Positions 1 through 9,001 of a stretch of 64,000 bases of DNA are shown in pieces. The translations under genes were made by a program, and so were the position numbers. This stretch comes from Flavobacteriales bacterium (GTDB taxonomy: Bacteria; Bacteroidota; Bacteroidia; Flavobacteriales_F; PHOS-HE28): positions 248,001 to 312,000 of the forward strand of contig JACJZG010000001.1 in the NCBI GenBank assembly GCA_020635715.1, read 5' to 3'. Position 1 is the first letter of the stretch. Each line of letters starts with the position of its first letter. The notes below the pieces were generated by a model. The model did not search any database, was not told where the DNA came from, and worked only from the letters and a program-made list of their open reading frames with translations.

Positions 1-1
1 C

Positions 2-1243
2 TTCCCGGCCCAGCGTGCCATCTATACCACGCTGCTCAAGGAGAATGGCATGCACCGAAAGGGCAAGGATGGGTACGACCTGTTCCCACCTGCAGCGGGT
101 AGCTCATTCACGGCGGTGTGGAAGGCTTGCGATGAGTTCCTCGCTGAAAGCCGTCATGGGCGCAAGGACGTCACCGAGTTGATGGAACGTTTAGGGGAAC
201 GGCCGTTCAAGTTGAAGTATGGCTTGGTAGAACTTTGGGTACCGCTCTACCTCTTCATCAAGCGCGGCGACTATGCGCTCTATCAGGAGAACGCCTTCGT
301 GCCGCAGCTCACCGGGCCGATCCTGTACATGATGACCCGCAGGCCCCAGGACTTCCAAGTCAAGGCCTTCCTGATGGACGGTGTGCGGCTGAGGTTGTTC
401 AACCGGTACAAGTCATTCCTCGGCAAGGAAGAGGTGAAGCACCTCACGAACGGCGATCTCCAGGATGTGACGCGCCCTTTCCTATCCTTCTACCGCGCAC
501 TGAACCCCTACACCCAGCGCACCGAGAAAGTGAGCCCTGAAGCCAGGGCCTTGCGTGCGGCCATTGAGCACGCCACCGATCCGGAGAAGACCTTCTTCGA
601 GGACCTACCCAACGCATTGCACCTGTCATTGGAGGAAGTGAGCAAGTCGGATGAGCAGCTTGGGCGCTTCATCAGCTTCCTGAGCACGGCGATCGACCAT
701 TTACAACAAGCCACGCCCCGTTTGGTGGAACGCATCGATGCATTCATAGGGGAGGAAGTACTTTCGGCTGGACAGCGGTTCCCGGACACGCGTGGCGCGA
801 TGGTCCGTCAGTTGGAGGGCATGCGCGAACATCAACTGCTGGACCATCTGAAACCGTTATACAAACGGATCATGGCGCCCTTGGACCAAAGCGAAGCATG
901 GATCTCGTCCGTGGCCGAAGGCGCCATCGGAAAGCCGTTGAGCAAATTCACCGACCGCGACGAGGACCTGTTGAAGGAACGCCTGCTAACGATGTATCGG
1001 GAACTTACCAGCCTCGCTGACCTGCACCGCGTGGAGGAAGACCCAAAAGGGGCTCCAGCAGTGAGATTGCAGATCACCACATCGAGCAAGGGCACCCACA
1101 CCGAAACGATCCAATACCCGGCCAAGAAGAAGGCCCAAGTGGAGAAGCTGATGAAGGAACTGAAGTCTAAACTGGGCAATGACAGCTCCGTTGACCGAGC
1201 CGCATTAGCTTGGCTCCTGAACGAAGAGTTGGGCAAGGCATGA
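2..1243 (+). CDS. C-terminal part of a large protein of the putative defence island (5' end outside window)
   Basis: The reading frame is open from base 2, in frame with the first ATG at 50, so the gene almost certainly starts upstream of the window. About 413 residues are visible. A segment around residues 60-130 (FKLKYGLVELWVPLYLFIKR, then a stretch containing ALYQENAFVP) looks like the winged-helix-type modules found in the C-terminal halves of large P-loop ATPases of defence systems. The remainder is helical and charged and ends in a lysine-rich segment. No nucleotide-binding motif is visible in this part. Its stop overlaps the start of the next gene (ATGA), so the two are probably translationally coupled and act together. 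I cannot assign a family. A BrxC/PglY-like or other defence ATPase is a guess from context only. Confidence 0.6.
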   Translation, partial: FPAQRAIYTTLLKENGMHRKGKDGYDLFPPAAGSSFTAVWKACDEFLAESRHGRKDVTELMERLGERPFKLKYGLVELWVPLYLFIKRGDYALYQENAFVPQLTGPILYMMTRRPQDFQVKAFLMDGVRLRLFNRYKSFLGKEEVKHLTNGDLQDVTRPFLSFYRALNPYTQRTEKVSPEARALRAAIEHATDPEKTFFEDLPNALHLSLEEVSKSDEQLGRFISFLSTAIDHLQQATPRLVERIDAFIGEEVLSAGQRFPDTRGAMVRQLEGMREHQLLDHLKPLYKRIMAPLDQSEAWISSVAEGAIGKPLSKFTDRDEDLLKERLLTMYRELTSLADLHRVEEDPKGAPAVRLQITTSSKGTHTETIQYPAKKKAQVEKLMKELKSKLGNDSSVDRAALAWLLNEELGKA

Positions 1244-2370
1244 GCACGGTGAAACACGTTTTGGGCATTTCTGGCGGTAAGGACAGCGCCGCCCTTGCCA
1301 TCTATATGAAGGATAAATACCCTTCCTTAGATGTAACGTACTACTTCACGGACACCGGCAAGGAACTGGACGAGACCTACCAACTGATCGAACGGTTGGA
1401 GAGTTATCTTGGCAAACCCATCGCCAAGTTGGAGTCGGAAGATGCTCGGAAATCCGGGCAGGATCCGTTCGACTACTACTACAAGGTGTTCCGGGGCTAC
1501 CTGCCATCACAGCAGGCGCGATGGTGTACCGAGCGGATGAAGATCCAACCGTTCGAGGCCTTCGTCGGTGATCACCCGACCCTTTCCTATGTGGGCATCC
1601 GGGGCGACGAGGACCGTGAAGGATACCTCTCGCGCAAACCCAACATTCAAGCCATCTTCCCATTCCGAAGATTGCTCTGGAGCGCGGACGTTACCCGCCT
1701 CGTGATGGACAATACGAAGATCGAGCACGTCGCGGAACTATATGCCAGCGAGGTCAACTCGCAGGCGTTGGACGTGGTTGTCCAAACTCTACGCCGACCG
1801 ATCGAGCAGATCGCCAATGACCGGATGGGTAATGCACGGCGGATGAGCGAGAAGATCGACAGGTTGTTGGAATATGGCACCGCCGCGTTCAATCACGTTG
1901 TGTTCCGCTTTCTAAAGGATACCGGCCTACCGATGAGCCACGCTGAAGACTATGCCCTGCTAGACAACGAAGACGTTCTGACGAAGTCTGATATCGTGCG
2001 CTTATTGGAGGACAGTGGGGTGGGGATGCCAGGCTATTACGATGAAAAGGAGTTCACCGTGGGGGAACAGAAGGGCACTTACGCCCGCAGTCGTTCAGGC
2101 TGTTACTTCTGCTTCTTCCAGCAACGCATCGAATGGGTGTGGCTCTATGAGCAACACCCCGACCTTTTCGCCAAGGCAATGAAGTACGAGAACGAGGATG
2201 AGGGATTCACCTGGGCGCAAGGTGAAAGCCTGAAGGACCTGATCCACCCGCGCCGCATTGAGCAGATCAAGGCTGAAGCGCTAGCCAAGAGCAAGGGCAA
2301 GAGCAGCAATCGCCTGCTTTCTATACTAGAAGAGACAGATGAAAGAGAGTGTCTTACGTGCTTCCTTTGA
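1240..2370 (+). CDS. DndC-like phosphoadenosine-phosphosulfate-reductase-fold protein (PP-loop ATPase)
   Basis: The protein has 376 residues from the ATG that overlaps the previous stop; a TTG 30 bases upstream is less likely. The PP-loop SGGKDS lies at residues 11-16, the usual place for ATP pyrophosphatases of the PAPS reductase/DndC superfamily. Cys96 sits in RWCTERMKIQPF, matching the substrate/cluster cysteine region, followed by YVGIRGDEDRE. Cys288 and Cys291 (GCYFCFF) form a CxxC, and the protein ends in a second CxxC (C371/C374). This fits a protein that adenylates a substrate and carries an Fe-S or zinc site, as in DndC of DNA phosphorothioation or BrxP of type 4 BREX. Residues about 150-250 are a family-specific insertion. 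Its 3' end overlaps the convergent DGQHR gene by 17 bases. A DNA-modification role is inferred from neighbours; assimilatory sulfate reduction is unlikely because no cys genes are nearby. Confidence 0.8.
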   Translation: MSTVKHVLGISGGKDSAALAIYMKDKYPSLDVTYYFTDTGKELDETYQLIERLESYLGKPIAKLESEDARKSGQDPFDYYYKVFRGYLPSQQARWCTERMKIQPFEAFVGDHPTLSYVGIRGDEDREGYLSRKPNIQAIFPFRRLLWSADVTRLVMDNTKIEHVAELYASEVNSQALDVVVQTLRRPIEQIANDRMGNARRMSEKIDRLLEYGTAAFNHVVFRFLKDTGLPMSHAEDYALLDNEDVLTKSDIVRLLEDSGVGMPGYYDEKEFTVGEQKGTYARSRSGCYFCFFQQRIEWVWLYEQHPDLFAKAMKYENEDEGFTWAQGESLKDLIHPRRIEQIKAEALAKSKGKSSNRLLSILEETDERECLTCFL

Positions 2371-3595
2371 TTCCCGCTAGCGCTGTATCAACGTCTTCTT
2401 CGATTCCAAGTTTGGACGCATAGCTCTCCTTGAGCATTTTCATTTCCTTCGGCGATAGTTGGGCTTCATCAGCGAGCCAAAGGGTCATTAGGTATACAAG
2501 CCTCGATGAACTTGTTATCATCTTCTTCTCAAGACCATTCCAGAGAACGGATAACCATGGGACCGCATTGAGTGAATACGGGAGACTATTCAATCGCTTG
2601 AACAGGTCTTGGTAGGACTCCGTCTCGCCCTTTAATCGGAGCGCAGCATTGACATACGGTAGCAGTCCCGCCGGACGAAACAGCATGTGTCCGCCATGCT
2701 CCACGTTGCGAAACTGCATAGCGGGATTCTCCTTCGCCGAGAGAAATGTCTTAATGGCGTCGATCTCACTCGCCATAGCATTCCAAAAGGACGCTGCATA
2801 TGCTTTGAATTCGTCAATCTCAGTAGTATCCCGACGAAACTTCAAGAGCTTCTCAAGGCCCCCTTTGTTAGGCACCTTGCCATCCTTGCTTCTTCTGAAC
2901 TCCTTGTAGACCTCCAAGGTGCATTGGTACAAGGTGATAATCGAGGTGAAGGCCGTAGTATTGTTGTTAGCGATATTCTTGTTCAATGCATCTACTATCC
3001 TAGTACCCTTGAACAAGAGATTCTCCTCAAGTAAGTCGCGTGTCACAATAGCTACAATGTCATCTTCATCAAGCGCAATCGAATCCCTCAGCGAGACGGG
3101 CTTGGCGTAGCGGTTCAACGTGGTGAATATCCTTCGGGTCTTCTTACGACCTTCAAGGGTGTGCTCGTGCCCAATGAAGATCGCACCAATCTGATGTTCT
3201 GCCAATCCCGGATTGCGGCGTAGTGCTTCCTTGATACCTTCTACACGATGCTGCCCGTCGATTGGGAAAATCTTGTGCGGTCCTGGAAACTCAAGCAGAC
3301 CAATGTCCAGGTATTCCGTGTTGTCAGTGCGCACAACAATTTGATGCCACTCCGGGTAGTTGTCGTACACGGCTAGTACCAAGGAATTGAAGAACAGTTC
3401 CGGTTGGTTGAGGATATACTGCGCAATACCCTCCTTGTTAGATGTTATGCTCCGCTGCAAGAGGTCGCTGAGCGTCTTCGACACATACAGATTATCATCT
3501 ATGCTTTCCACATGTTCCACAACCTGGCGGAAGGACAGGGCCGTAACGTAGAACTCTCGTTCTCCAATCTTTGCTCGTAGGGCGGGTAGTCTCAT
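2354..3595 (-). CDS. DGQHR-domain protein, DndB-like
   Basis: A 413-residue protein with the exact signature DGQHR at residues 113-117 within FPIDGQHRVEG, followed by an RKKTRRIFTTLNRYAKPVS segment typical of the ParB/DndB-like DGQHR fold. DndB is a negative regulator of DNA phosphorothioation operons, and DGQHR proteins also occur in the 7-deazaguanine (Dpd) islands. It is the last gene of a three-gene minus-strand operon. Its ATG overlaps the stop of the GIY-YIG gene (ATGA), and its 3' end overlaps the convergent PAPS-reductase-like gene. Base composition is slightly AT-richer than in the flanking core genes, consistent with a horizontally acquired island. The exact function (regulator or nucleic-acid-binding nuclease-like protein) cannot be fixed from sequence alone. 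Confidence 0.8.
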   Translation of the reverse strand: MRLPALRAKIGEREFYVTALSFRQVVEHVESIDDNLYVSKTLSDLLQRSITSNKEGIAQYILNQPELFFNSLVLAVYDNYPEWHQIVVRTDNTEYLDIGLLEFPGPHKIFPIDGQHRVEGIKEALRRNPGLAEHQIGAIFIGHEHTLEGRKKTRRIFTTLNRYAKPVSLRDSIALDEDDIVAIVTRDLLEENLLFKGTRIVDALNKNIANNNTTAFTSIITLYQCTLEVYKEFRRSKDGKVPNKGGLEKLLKFRRDTTEIDEFKAYAASFWNAMASEIDAIKTFLSAKENPAMQFRNVEHGGHMLFRPAGLLPYVNAALRLKGETESYQDLFKRLNSLPYSLNAVPWLSVLWNGLEKKMITSSSRLVYLMTLWLADEAQLSPKEMKMLKESYASKLGIEEDVDTALAGIKGST

Positions 3596-4122
3596 AGGCC
3601 AAAAGCTTTTTTAGCTTGCCGCACTTCAATATCCATGTATGCGTCATTGCAGGGTAAGAGTAAAGCGTTCACCAGGCGCTTCTCATATTCGATCGTCATC
3701 GCATTATCTTCCAACGGGAGGAAGCTGAGATAGAGCTCCTTTCCCCAGTACTTGAACATCCGATGAATAAGAGGTCGTTCGTCATTGCGTGCGTACGTGG
3801 TGAAATAAGAACGACACCTTGCCCGAAGGCTCTGGTGCTCGGTCTTCAGCGCACGCCCGATGTACACTGGATAGTTGGTCATCCCAGGGATAATCGGACA
3901 CCGTACCGAGTATAAATACAAGCCACCATTATCATTTGGGAGGTCATCAATTTCATCGCTGAAGTCATCCCCAGCTTCATTGAGGTATTTGATCGTGGAC
4001 CACTGGTCTAGTGCTAGATTCAATCCGCTTAGATCGTATCGACCCCAGTGCCCGCCAAATGGATGATACACTAGGTCCCTGAGTTTCAGGTCTTCACCAA
4101 GGCTAAACGCAGATATCAGCAT
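3592..4122 (-). CDS. GIY-YIG nuclease-like protein
   Basis: The protein has 176 residues from the ATG at 4122; an upstream in-frame TTG at 4146 would add 8 residues. The core matches a GIY-YIG fold. GLYLY at 67-71 and VYIGRA at 86-91 give the two signature strands. Arg100/Arg102 (LRARCRSYF) lie where the catalytic arginine is expected. Glu145 (TIEYEKRLVNALLLPCND) is the metal-binding glutamate, followed by the usual P-x-N (P157, N159). All key residues appear present, so catalysis is plausible. It sits 31 bases after the GHKL ATPase and overlaps the DGQHR gene by four bases, so the three are an operon. In context it is the most likely nuclease effector of the island. It could instead be a sequence-specific repair or homing-type nuclease. 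Confidence 0.65.
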   Translation of the reverse strand: MLISAFSLGEDLKLRDLVYHPFGGHWGRYDLSGLNLALDQWSTIKYLNEAGDDFSDEIDDLPNDNGGLYLYSVRCPIIPGMTNYPVYIGRALKTEHQSLRARCRSYFTTYARNDERPLIHRMFKYWGKELYLSFLPLEDNAMTIEYEKRLVNALLLPCNDAYMDIEVRQAKKAFGL

Positions 4123-4153
4123 ATTGTCTTTTCGCTGGTTGACCAATATAGAG

Positions 4154-6640
4154 CTAGTCCCCCAATCCCTGCATCAACTCCTCGGTCCCACCGAAAGTCA
4201 GGATGAAGGAGGAATAGGAGTTGTCGAAGAGGTCCTTCAGGTAGCTGCCGATATCCACGGGCTCGTCCTTGTCCTCCTTCTTCCTCACCACCTGGTATCC
4301 CCGGTTCTTGGTGATCATGTACAGGAAGAGCGCGTGGAAGTACACCGAGGTGTAGTACTTGCGGTTAGCCAGTTCGATGGCGTCGGCGCTGGGGTTCTTG
4401 ATCTTGCTCCGGAATTCCAGCAGCGCGTGGCTGTCCATATTCACGAAGATCTTCTCTAACTCATCGCCCTTGGTCATGGGCACCATGGTGGTTTCGTGGA
4501 TCACGGCTTCGCCGGTCGCCTGTTCCACGTCATCCCATGAGGCCGCGTCGGTGCGTTCGCCTTTGTCCTTGTAAACCTGCACCAGGTCGGGCAGGCCCAG
4601 TGGTTCCGGTGCCCCTTCCTTCTTCTGCTTCGGCTCTTGGGGCTGTTCCTTCTCGGCGATCTTCACCCAGAAGACATCCTCCTCCGGGCCGCCCGGCGCG
4701 GACAGCGAGACCTTGATCTGCACCGAGTCGCCCACCTTCACTTCATCCTCCTTCGGGCTGAGCGTGATGCGGATGGTGCCATCCTTTGGGCTGCTCTTCA
4801 CCACATTGAACACCTCGGTGATGTCCTTCGGTGTACCGGGTCCGGTGCCGCCGGTGGTCTCGTTCGGCCGCATGTTCAAGATGGTGATGCGCAAGTCGCC
4901 CGGCTCTTCGATGCGGTCGAAGTAGTCGTTCTCCACATCGGTCTTCAGGCGCAAGGTCTTCTCCCCGTTGATGGGGATCTTGGTCACCTCGGTCTCGCCG
5001 TCGTTCCTGGCCTGCAGCTTCAAGAAGGTCGGGAAGCGTTGCGGCTTGAACGGCTCTTGTTCCTTCTCCTTCTCCCGTGGCTTGTCCTTCTTCTTGTCCT
5101 CGGCCTTCTTGTCGCTCTTGGCGTCGAGCTTGAAGGTCTGTTGGAGCATCTTCATCAGCTCCGGGTTCAAGGGCATCTTGTTCGCGAACGAACGGAGGAG
5201 GTCCTTAGTCGAGGCGCTTGTGTCGATGTCGGCAGCGGCCTTGCGTCGCTCTTGCAGTTCATCCAAGCGCCCATGCTTCTTGCTCAACTGCTTGGCGAGA
5301 TAATGCCGCAGGTATTGCGTTTCCTCGCCATCCTTCATCCGGTCGCGCGAGGCCATGAAGAGCTCCTTGCGGAAGTCGTAGTTCATGTGCGTGCAATCGA
5401 CATGGATGAGCAGGTGGCTCTTCAGCATGTTCATCTTCAAAGAACGCGTGATGAACTCCGAAGTGAAGAAGCCGTGGACCTGCCCGTTCACGGAGAAGGT
5501 CACGGACATGCCGTTCTTGAAGTATCGGTTCTCTATGGCAGCCTTCGAAGCTTTCACGTCCATATCCTTCACCCGATTCCGGAAAACAAAGCAGGACACC
5601 TTCATCGGGCCGATCCGCGAATCGTTGAACGCCTCTGAGAACTTGTCCTCCAAGTACTCATCTTCCTCCTTCCACAAGCGGCGCTTCAGGCCGTAGAGGT
5701 CGAGGACATTCACCTTGTTGTTCGGGTAGCGCTCGGGTGTATCCTTGGTGAGGATAGGCAAGGCCGGCTCGAAGAGGTACTCATTGATGCTCTGGCGTAA
5801 GTCCTGCGCGAAGCCCGAGTAGCCGGTGGGGAACTGGTAGTCGTAGAGCTTGATGACCGTGCCCGTAGTGAACTTCCGCCCCTCAAGGCCCAATTCCATC
5901 GAGTCGATAGGAAAGGAAGCGATGGATCCATTCGGTATCCAGTACTCATACCAGGTCTCCTTGGCCTTGTCCTCGTCCGTCTTGTGATGCTCGCGCACGA
6001 GCGTGAAGCCGAAATCGCCTTTCCCATCCCATCGTTTAGAGCCGATGAGCTGGAATCGCTTTTTCCCCGCGAACACGAGCGCACCGGAGCCGCCCATGTT
6101 GTACTTCCCCTGCACGAACTGGATGTCGTTCTTGTTGCCTTGGATGAGCGACAAGAAGGTCCGTTCAAAGTCGGCCGGGTGTTGTCCCTCGCCGTTGTCA
6201 TAAATGATCACGCTCGTCGGCAGGCGCGGGCGTTCTCCTCGTGGTCCTTCGCCATCGGCAACAACCTGTACGTCCAGCGCTTGACTCCTGCGTTGCGTTG
6301 GAAGGTCCCAGTAGTTGTTCGGGAAGAAGCGTTCGACGGCTTCATCCATTGACTGTGGAGCGGTGGGCGCTTTCGGGTCAATGCCCAACTCATACGCTCG
6401 CTTCGTCAGAATGGCGTCGATGGAGTTCGTCACCTTCTCGATGATCGCGGCGATCGGGTTCGACTGCTGGTTCTTGACGATACTGAAGTTGCTCTTGTTG
6501 TTGCCTAGGGGTTTCCAGTGACTTGCGGCGAATCGACCCGGGTATTTGTCCAGGATCTCTTGGACTTTGGCTTCGTCCTTCGCCGCGTACAATGCCCTGA
6601 ACAATTCCCGTAAGTCCAGATCCCCGAACAACTCACTCAT
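4154..6640 (-). CDS. GHKL (Bergerat-fold) ATPase, defence-island associated
   Basis: An 828-residue protein whose N-terminal 250 residues carry a Bergerat ATP-binding fold. The N-box is EKVTNSIDAI with E68, N72 and D75. The G1 box is DNGEG at 148-152, and the glycine-rich lid is GKYNMGGSGA at 178-187. This arrangement is that of Hsp90/MutL/MORC-type ATPases rather than sensor histidine kinases; no phosphoacceptor or membrane domain is seen. The middle (about 470-560) contains a highly charged lysine/glutamate-rich linker, followed by a beta-rich segment and a helical C-terminus. It is the first gene of the minus-strand operon with the GIY-YIG and DGQHR proteins. The 5' leader is AT-rich and contains a TAGTTTAG element resembling the Bacteroidota -7 box. 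A role as an ATP-driven clamp that licenses the nuclease is inferred. Confidence 0.8.
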   Translation of the reverse strand: MSELFGDLDLRELFRALYAAKDEAKVQEILDKYPGRFAASHWKPLGNNKSNFSIVKNQQSNPIAAIIEKVTNSIDAILTKRAYELGIDPKAPTAPQSMDEAVERFFPNNYWDLPTQRRSQALDVQVVADGEGPRGERPRLPTSVIIYDNGEGQHPADFERTFLSLIQGNKNDIQFVQGKYNMGGSGALVFAGKKRFQLIGSKRWDGKGDFGFTLVREHHKTDEDKAKETWYEYWIPNGSIASFPIDSMELGLEGRKFTTGTVIKLYDYQFPTGYSGFAQDLRQSINEYLFEPALPILTKDTPERYPNNKVNVLDLYGLKRRLWKEEDEYLEDKFSEAFNDSRIGPMKVSCFVFRNRVKDMDVKASKAAIENRYFKNGMSVTFSVNGQVHGFFTSEFITRSLKMNMLKSHLLIHVDCTHMNYDFRKELFMASRDRMKDGEETQYLRHYLAKQLSKKHGRLDELQERRKAAADIDTSASTKDLLRSFANKMPLNPELMKMLQQTFKLDAKSDKKAEDKKKDKPREKEKEQEPFKPQRFPTFLKLQARNDGETEVTKIPINGEKTLRLKTDVENDYFDRIEEPGDLRITILNMRPNETTGGTGPGTPKDITEVFNVVKSSPKDGTIRITLSPKEDEVKVGDSVQIKVSLSAPGGPEEDVFWVKIAEKEQPQEPKQKKEGAPEPLGLPDLVQVYKDKGERTDAASWDDVEQATGEAVIHETTMVPMTKGDELEKIFVNMDSHALLEFRSKIKNPSADAIELANRKYYTSVYFHALFLYMITKNRGYQVVRKKEDKDEPVDIGSYLKDLFDNSYSSFILTFGGTEELMQGLGD

Positions 6641-6798
6641 CTCTATTGTATCTCAGTTCCTAAACTAATTATCCTATCGAATAGCGAACCCCTTGCGAGG
6701 GGCACGCCCCACTCATCCCCCTCCCTTCCCGTTTCGTCGCCTTCGTTGCGAGGGCCGGTGGCCGTGGGACCATCTTCGCCGCTCAGCTTCCCCCGCCC

Positions 6799-8703
6799 AT
6801 GACCAAGCCATTCCCCCTGGCGCTCGCCGCCGCATGCCTCCTAAGCACCGCCACCCAGGCCCAGAACTGGACCGGCGCCGTGAGCAGCGATTGGAACAAC
6901 GCCGCCAACTGGAGCGATTGGCCCCTGGGCGGTGAGAACATCACGGTGGACCCCGCCAGCTACAGCGGCGCGGCCGCCTCGCCCGTGATCGGCACCGCCT
7001 CGGTGTTCGCGCCCGACCGCCTCTACGTGATGAACGGCGCCGAGCTCACCATCGCCGCCAACCTCACCGTGGGCAACCGCTTCATCATCTCCGACGATGC
7101 CCAGGTGGGCATGACCGCCGGTACCCTCGTGGTGGACCGCCTGATCATGGAGCTGGGCGGCGGCTTCACGCTGGAGGCCGGCACCATCAGCGCCGGGCGC
7201 TTGGTGCTGGGCGATGACGGCGAAGGACCGAGCACCTACACCCAGCAGGCGGGCAGCGTCACCGTGTCCGGGGAGTTCGGCTTCGACTGCGCCGTGGGGC
7301 CTTCGGCACCCGTGATCACCCTGAACGGCGGCAGCCTCGTGAGCAATACCGATGCGATCGCGCTGGGTGCGGCACCGTCCACCGGCGCGGGCACCCTGGC
7401 CGTGAACGGCGGCAGCCTCACGATCAACGGCAGCTTGGCCAACAGTTTGGGCAGCACCATCGACCTGCGCGTGCACGTGAGCGATGGCAGCCTTACCGTG
7501 AACGGGCCCAGCATCGAGCTGGTGCATGCCAGCGATTCGCTGGTGTGTAACGGCGGGCTGGTGGTGCTTGATGCCTCCCTCGTCTTCCGCAACGATGGCG
7601 TGGTGCAAGCCACGGCAGGCAGCGTCCGCGTGGACGGTACCACCGAACTGCGCGGCGTGGGCAGTTACCATTTCCACCATGTGGACATCAGCACCGGTGC
7701 CACACTGCGCCATACCGATCCGGCGGAGATCACGGTGGGCGGCGATTGGAGCAATGCCGGCACCTTCAACGCCGACGGGAATTTGGTGGCCTTCGTAGGG
7801 GATGGCGCACAAACGGTGGAAGGCACACCCTTCTTCGGCCTGCGTGTGGCGAACAATGGCCCTGGCATCACGTTGACCGATGTGTGCACGGTGGAGGACG
7901 CGTTGATACTGGATCAGGGCCTGGTGAACTTCGATACCAATGGCGGCTTGAAGGTCTTGCACGGTGCCACGGCCACCAGCGGCTCCATCCAGAGCTATGT
8001 GAATGGTCCACTGTCGAAGGTGGGCAATAGTGCATTCACCTTCCCGGTGGGTGCCGGCGGCCAATGGCGGCGCATCGGCATGGGCGCGGTGAACGACCAG
8101 GACACGGAGTTCACGGCGGAATTCCTGCCCACGGCACCGGCCAATGCGAGCAGCCTGGCGCCCGGCCTCACCGGCGTGAGTACCGTGGAGCATTGGCGTC
8201 TGGAGCGTGCGGTGACGAACGACGAGACGACGGTGCAGCTCTTCTGGGAGGATGCCGCCGCAAGCGCGGTGGGCGATTGTGATGCCCTGGTGGTGGCCCA
8301 TTGGAACGGCAGCGCATGGACCGGCGACTTGAGCACGACCACCGGCAGCTGCACGGGCAACGACGCCGGCACGGTGACGAGCGATATGGCCATCGCCGAC
8401 TTCTCGTCTTTCACCTTCGGCACCTCGGATGGCACCATCGGCTTGGAGGAACACGCGGGTCCGCTGATGCTGGCGCCCTATCCCCAACCCGCTGATCGCG
8501 GCACCTGGCTCTCGTTACCGCAAGGCACGCGCAGCATCGCGCTCTACGACCTCACGGGTCAACGCATCGCCACGCATGCGCTGTCCTCCACCGCGGACCG
8601 CTACTACCTGCCGACCACGGAGCTGCCCACGGGCCTCTACCTGGTGCAGGCCAATAGCAACGGACAGGTGCTGGCGACGGGGCGTGTGGTGGTGGGGCAC
8701 TGA
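6799..8703 (+). CDS. Secreted T9SS-sorted beta-helix surface protein
   Basis: A 634-residue protein. It begins with a Sec signal peptide (LALAAACLLSTATQAQ) followed by WTGAVSSDWNNAANWS, a motif common at the start of Bacteroidota surface proteins. The body is glycine/threonine-rich repetitive beta structure (GGSLTINGSL-like strands), as in parallel beta-helix or autotransporter-like passengers. The last roughly 75 residues (PQPADRGTWLSL, IALYDLTGQRI, LPTGLYLVQ) are a T9SS type A C-terminal sorting domain. It is probably exported across the outer membrane and anchored to the cell surface. No catalytic motif was recognised. It stands alone, divergent from the GHKL ATPase gene across a 158-base spacer. 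Confidence 0.85.
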   Translation: MTKPFPLALAAACLLSTATQAQNWTGAVSSDWNNAANWSDWPLGGENITVDPASYSGAAASPVIGTASVFAPDRLYVMNGAELTIAANLTVGNRFIISDDAQVGMTAGTLVVDRLIMELGGGFTLEAGTISAGRLVLGDDGEGPSTYTQQAGSVTVSGEFGFDCAVGPSAPVITLNGGSLVSNTDAIALGAAPSTGAGTLAVNGGSLTINGSLANSLGSTIDLRVHVSDGSLTVNGPSIELVHASDSLVCNGGLVVLDASLVFRNDGVVQATAGSVRVDGTTELRGVGSYHFHHVDISTGATLRHTDPAEITVGGDWSNAGTFNADGNLVAFVGDGAQTVEGTPFFGLRVANNGPGITLTDVCTVEDALILDQGLVNFDTNGGLKVLHGATATSGSIQSYVNGPLSKVGNSAFTFPVGAGGQWRRIGMGAVNDQDTEFTAEFLPTAPANASSLAPGLTGVSTVEHWRLERAVTNDETTVQLFWEDAAASAVGDCDALVVAHWNGSAWTGDLSTTTGSCTGNDAGTVTSDMAIADFSSFTFGTSDGTIGLEEHAGPLMLAPYPQPADRGTWLSLPQGTRSIALYDLTGQRIATHALSSTADRYYLPTTELPTGLYLVQANSNGQVLATGRVVVGH

Positions 8704-8945
8704 CAAATGCGATGAACGCAGAGGCGCAGAGAAACAGAGAAATGCGGAATGCATTTAACCGCAAAGACGCAAAGGGCGCAGAAGAATGCAGGGAATGCGT
8801 TGAAACGCAAAGGCGCAAAGGGCGCAGAGGACGCAGAGAATACGCGGCGTGTTCGATGAGGCCGGGTAGCTGACCGAAGCCAGGACATTCATCCCATCTC
8901 GGCATTTCCCTTTGCGGTCTTTGCGTCTTTGCGGTTAGCTCCCCC
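8704..8945. repeat. Intergenic CGCAAAG-type dispersed repeat with inverted arms
   Basis: This stretch contains tandem, imperfect units built on CGCAAAGACGCAAAGGGCGC (8760-8780 and again about 8805-8840). An inverted copy lies at about 8911-8938 (CTTTGCGGTCTTTGCGTC). The two arms could fold into a long stem enclosing roughly 130 bases. I see no convincing gene in it. Similar short repeats occur between genes in many environmental bacterial genomes; their function is unknown. Confidence 0.7.
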
Positions 8946-9001
8946 TCTGGACTCATGCGTTTCATATCCCGGTCACCGCGTTCCTAACTTTGCGCTCCTC
9001 G

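Noticed and set aside
2..6640. A complete canonical Dnd phosphorothioation operon
   Set aside because: Only DndC-like and DndB-like proteins are visible; cysteine desulfurase, DndD and DndE are absent from the window.
6841..8487. A 548-codon minus-strand open frame opposite the T9SS beta-helix protein
   Set aside because: Antisense shadow, rich in His/Gly/Ala with no recognisable fold.
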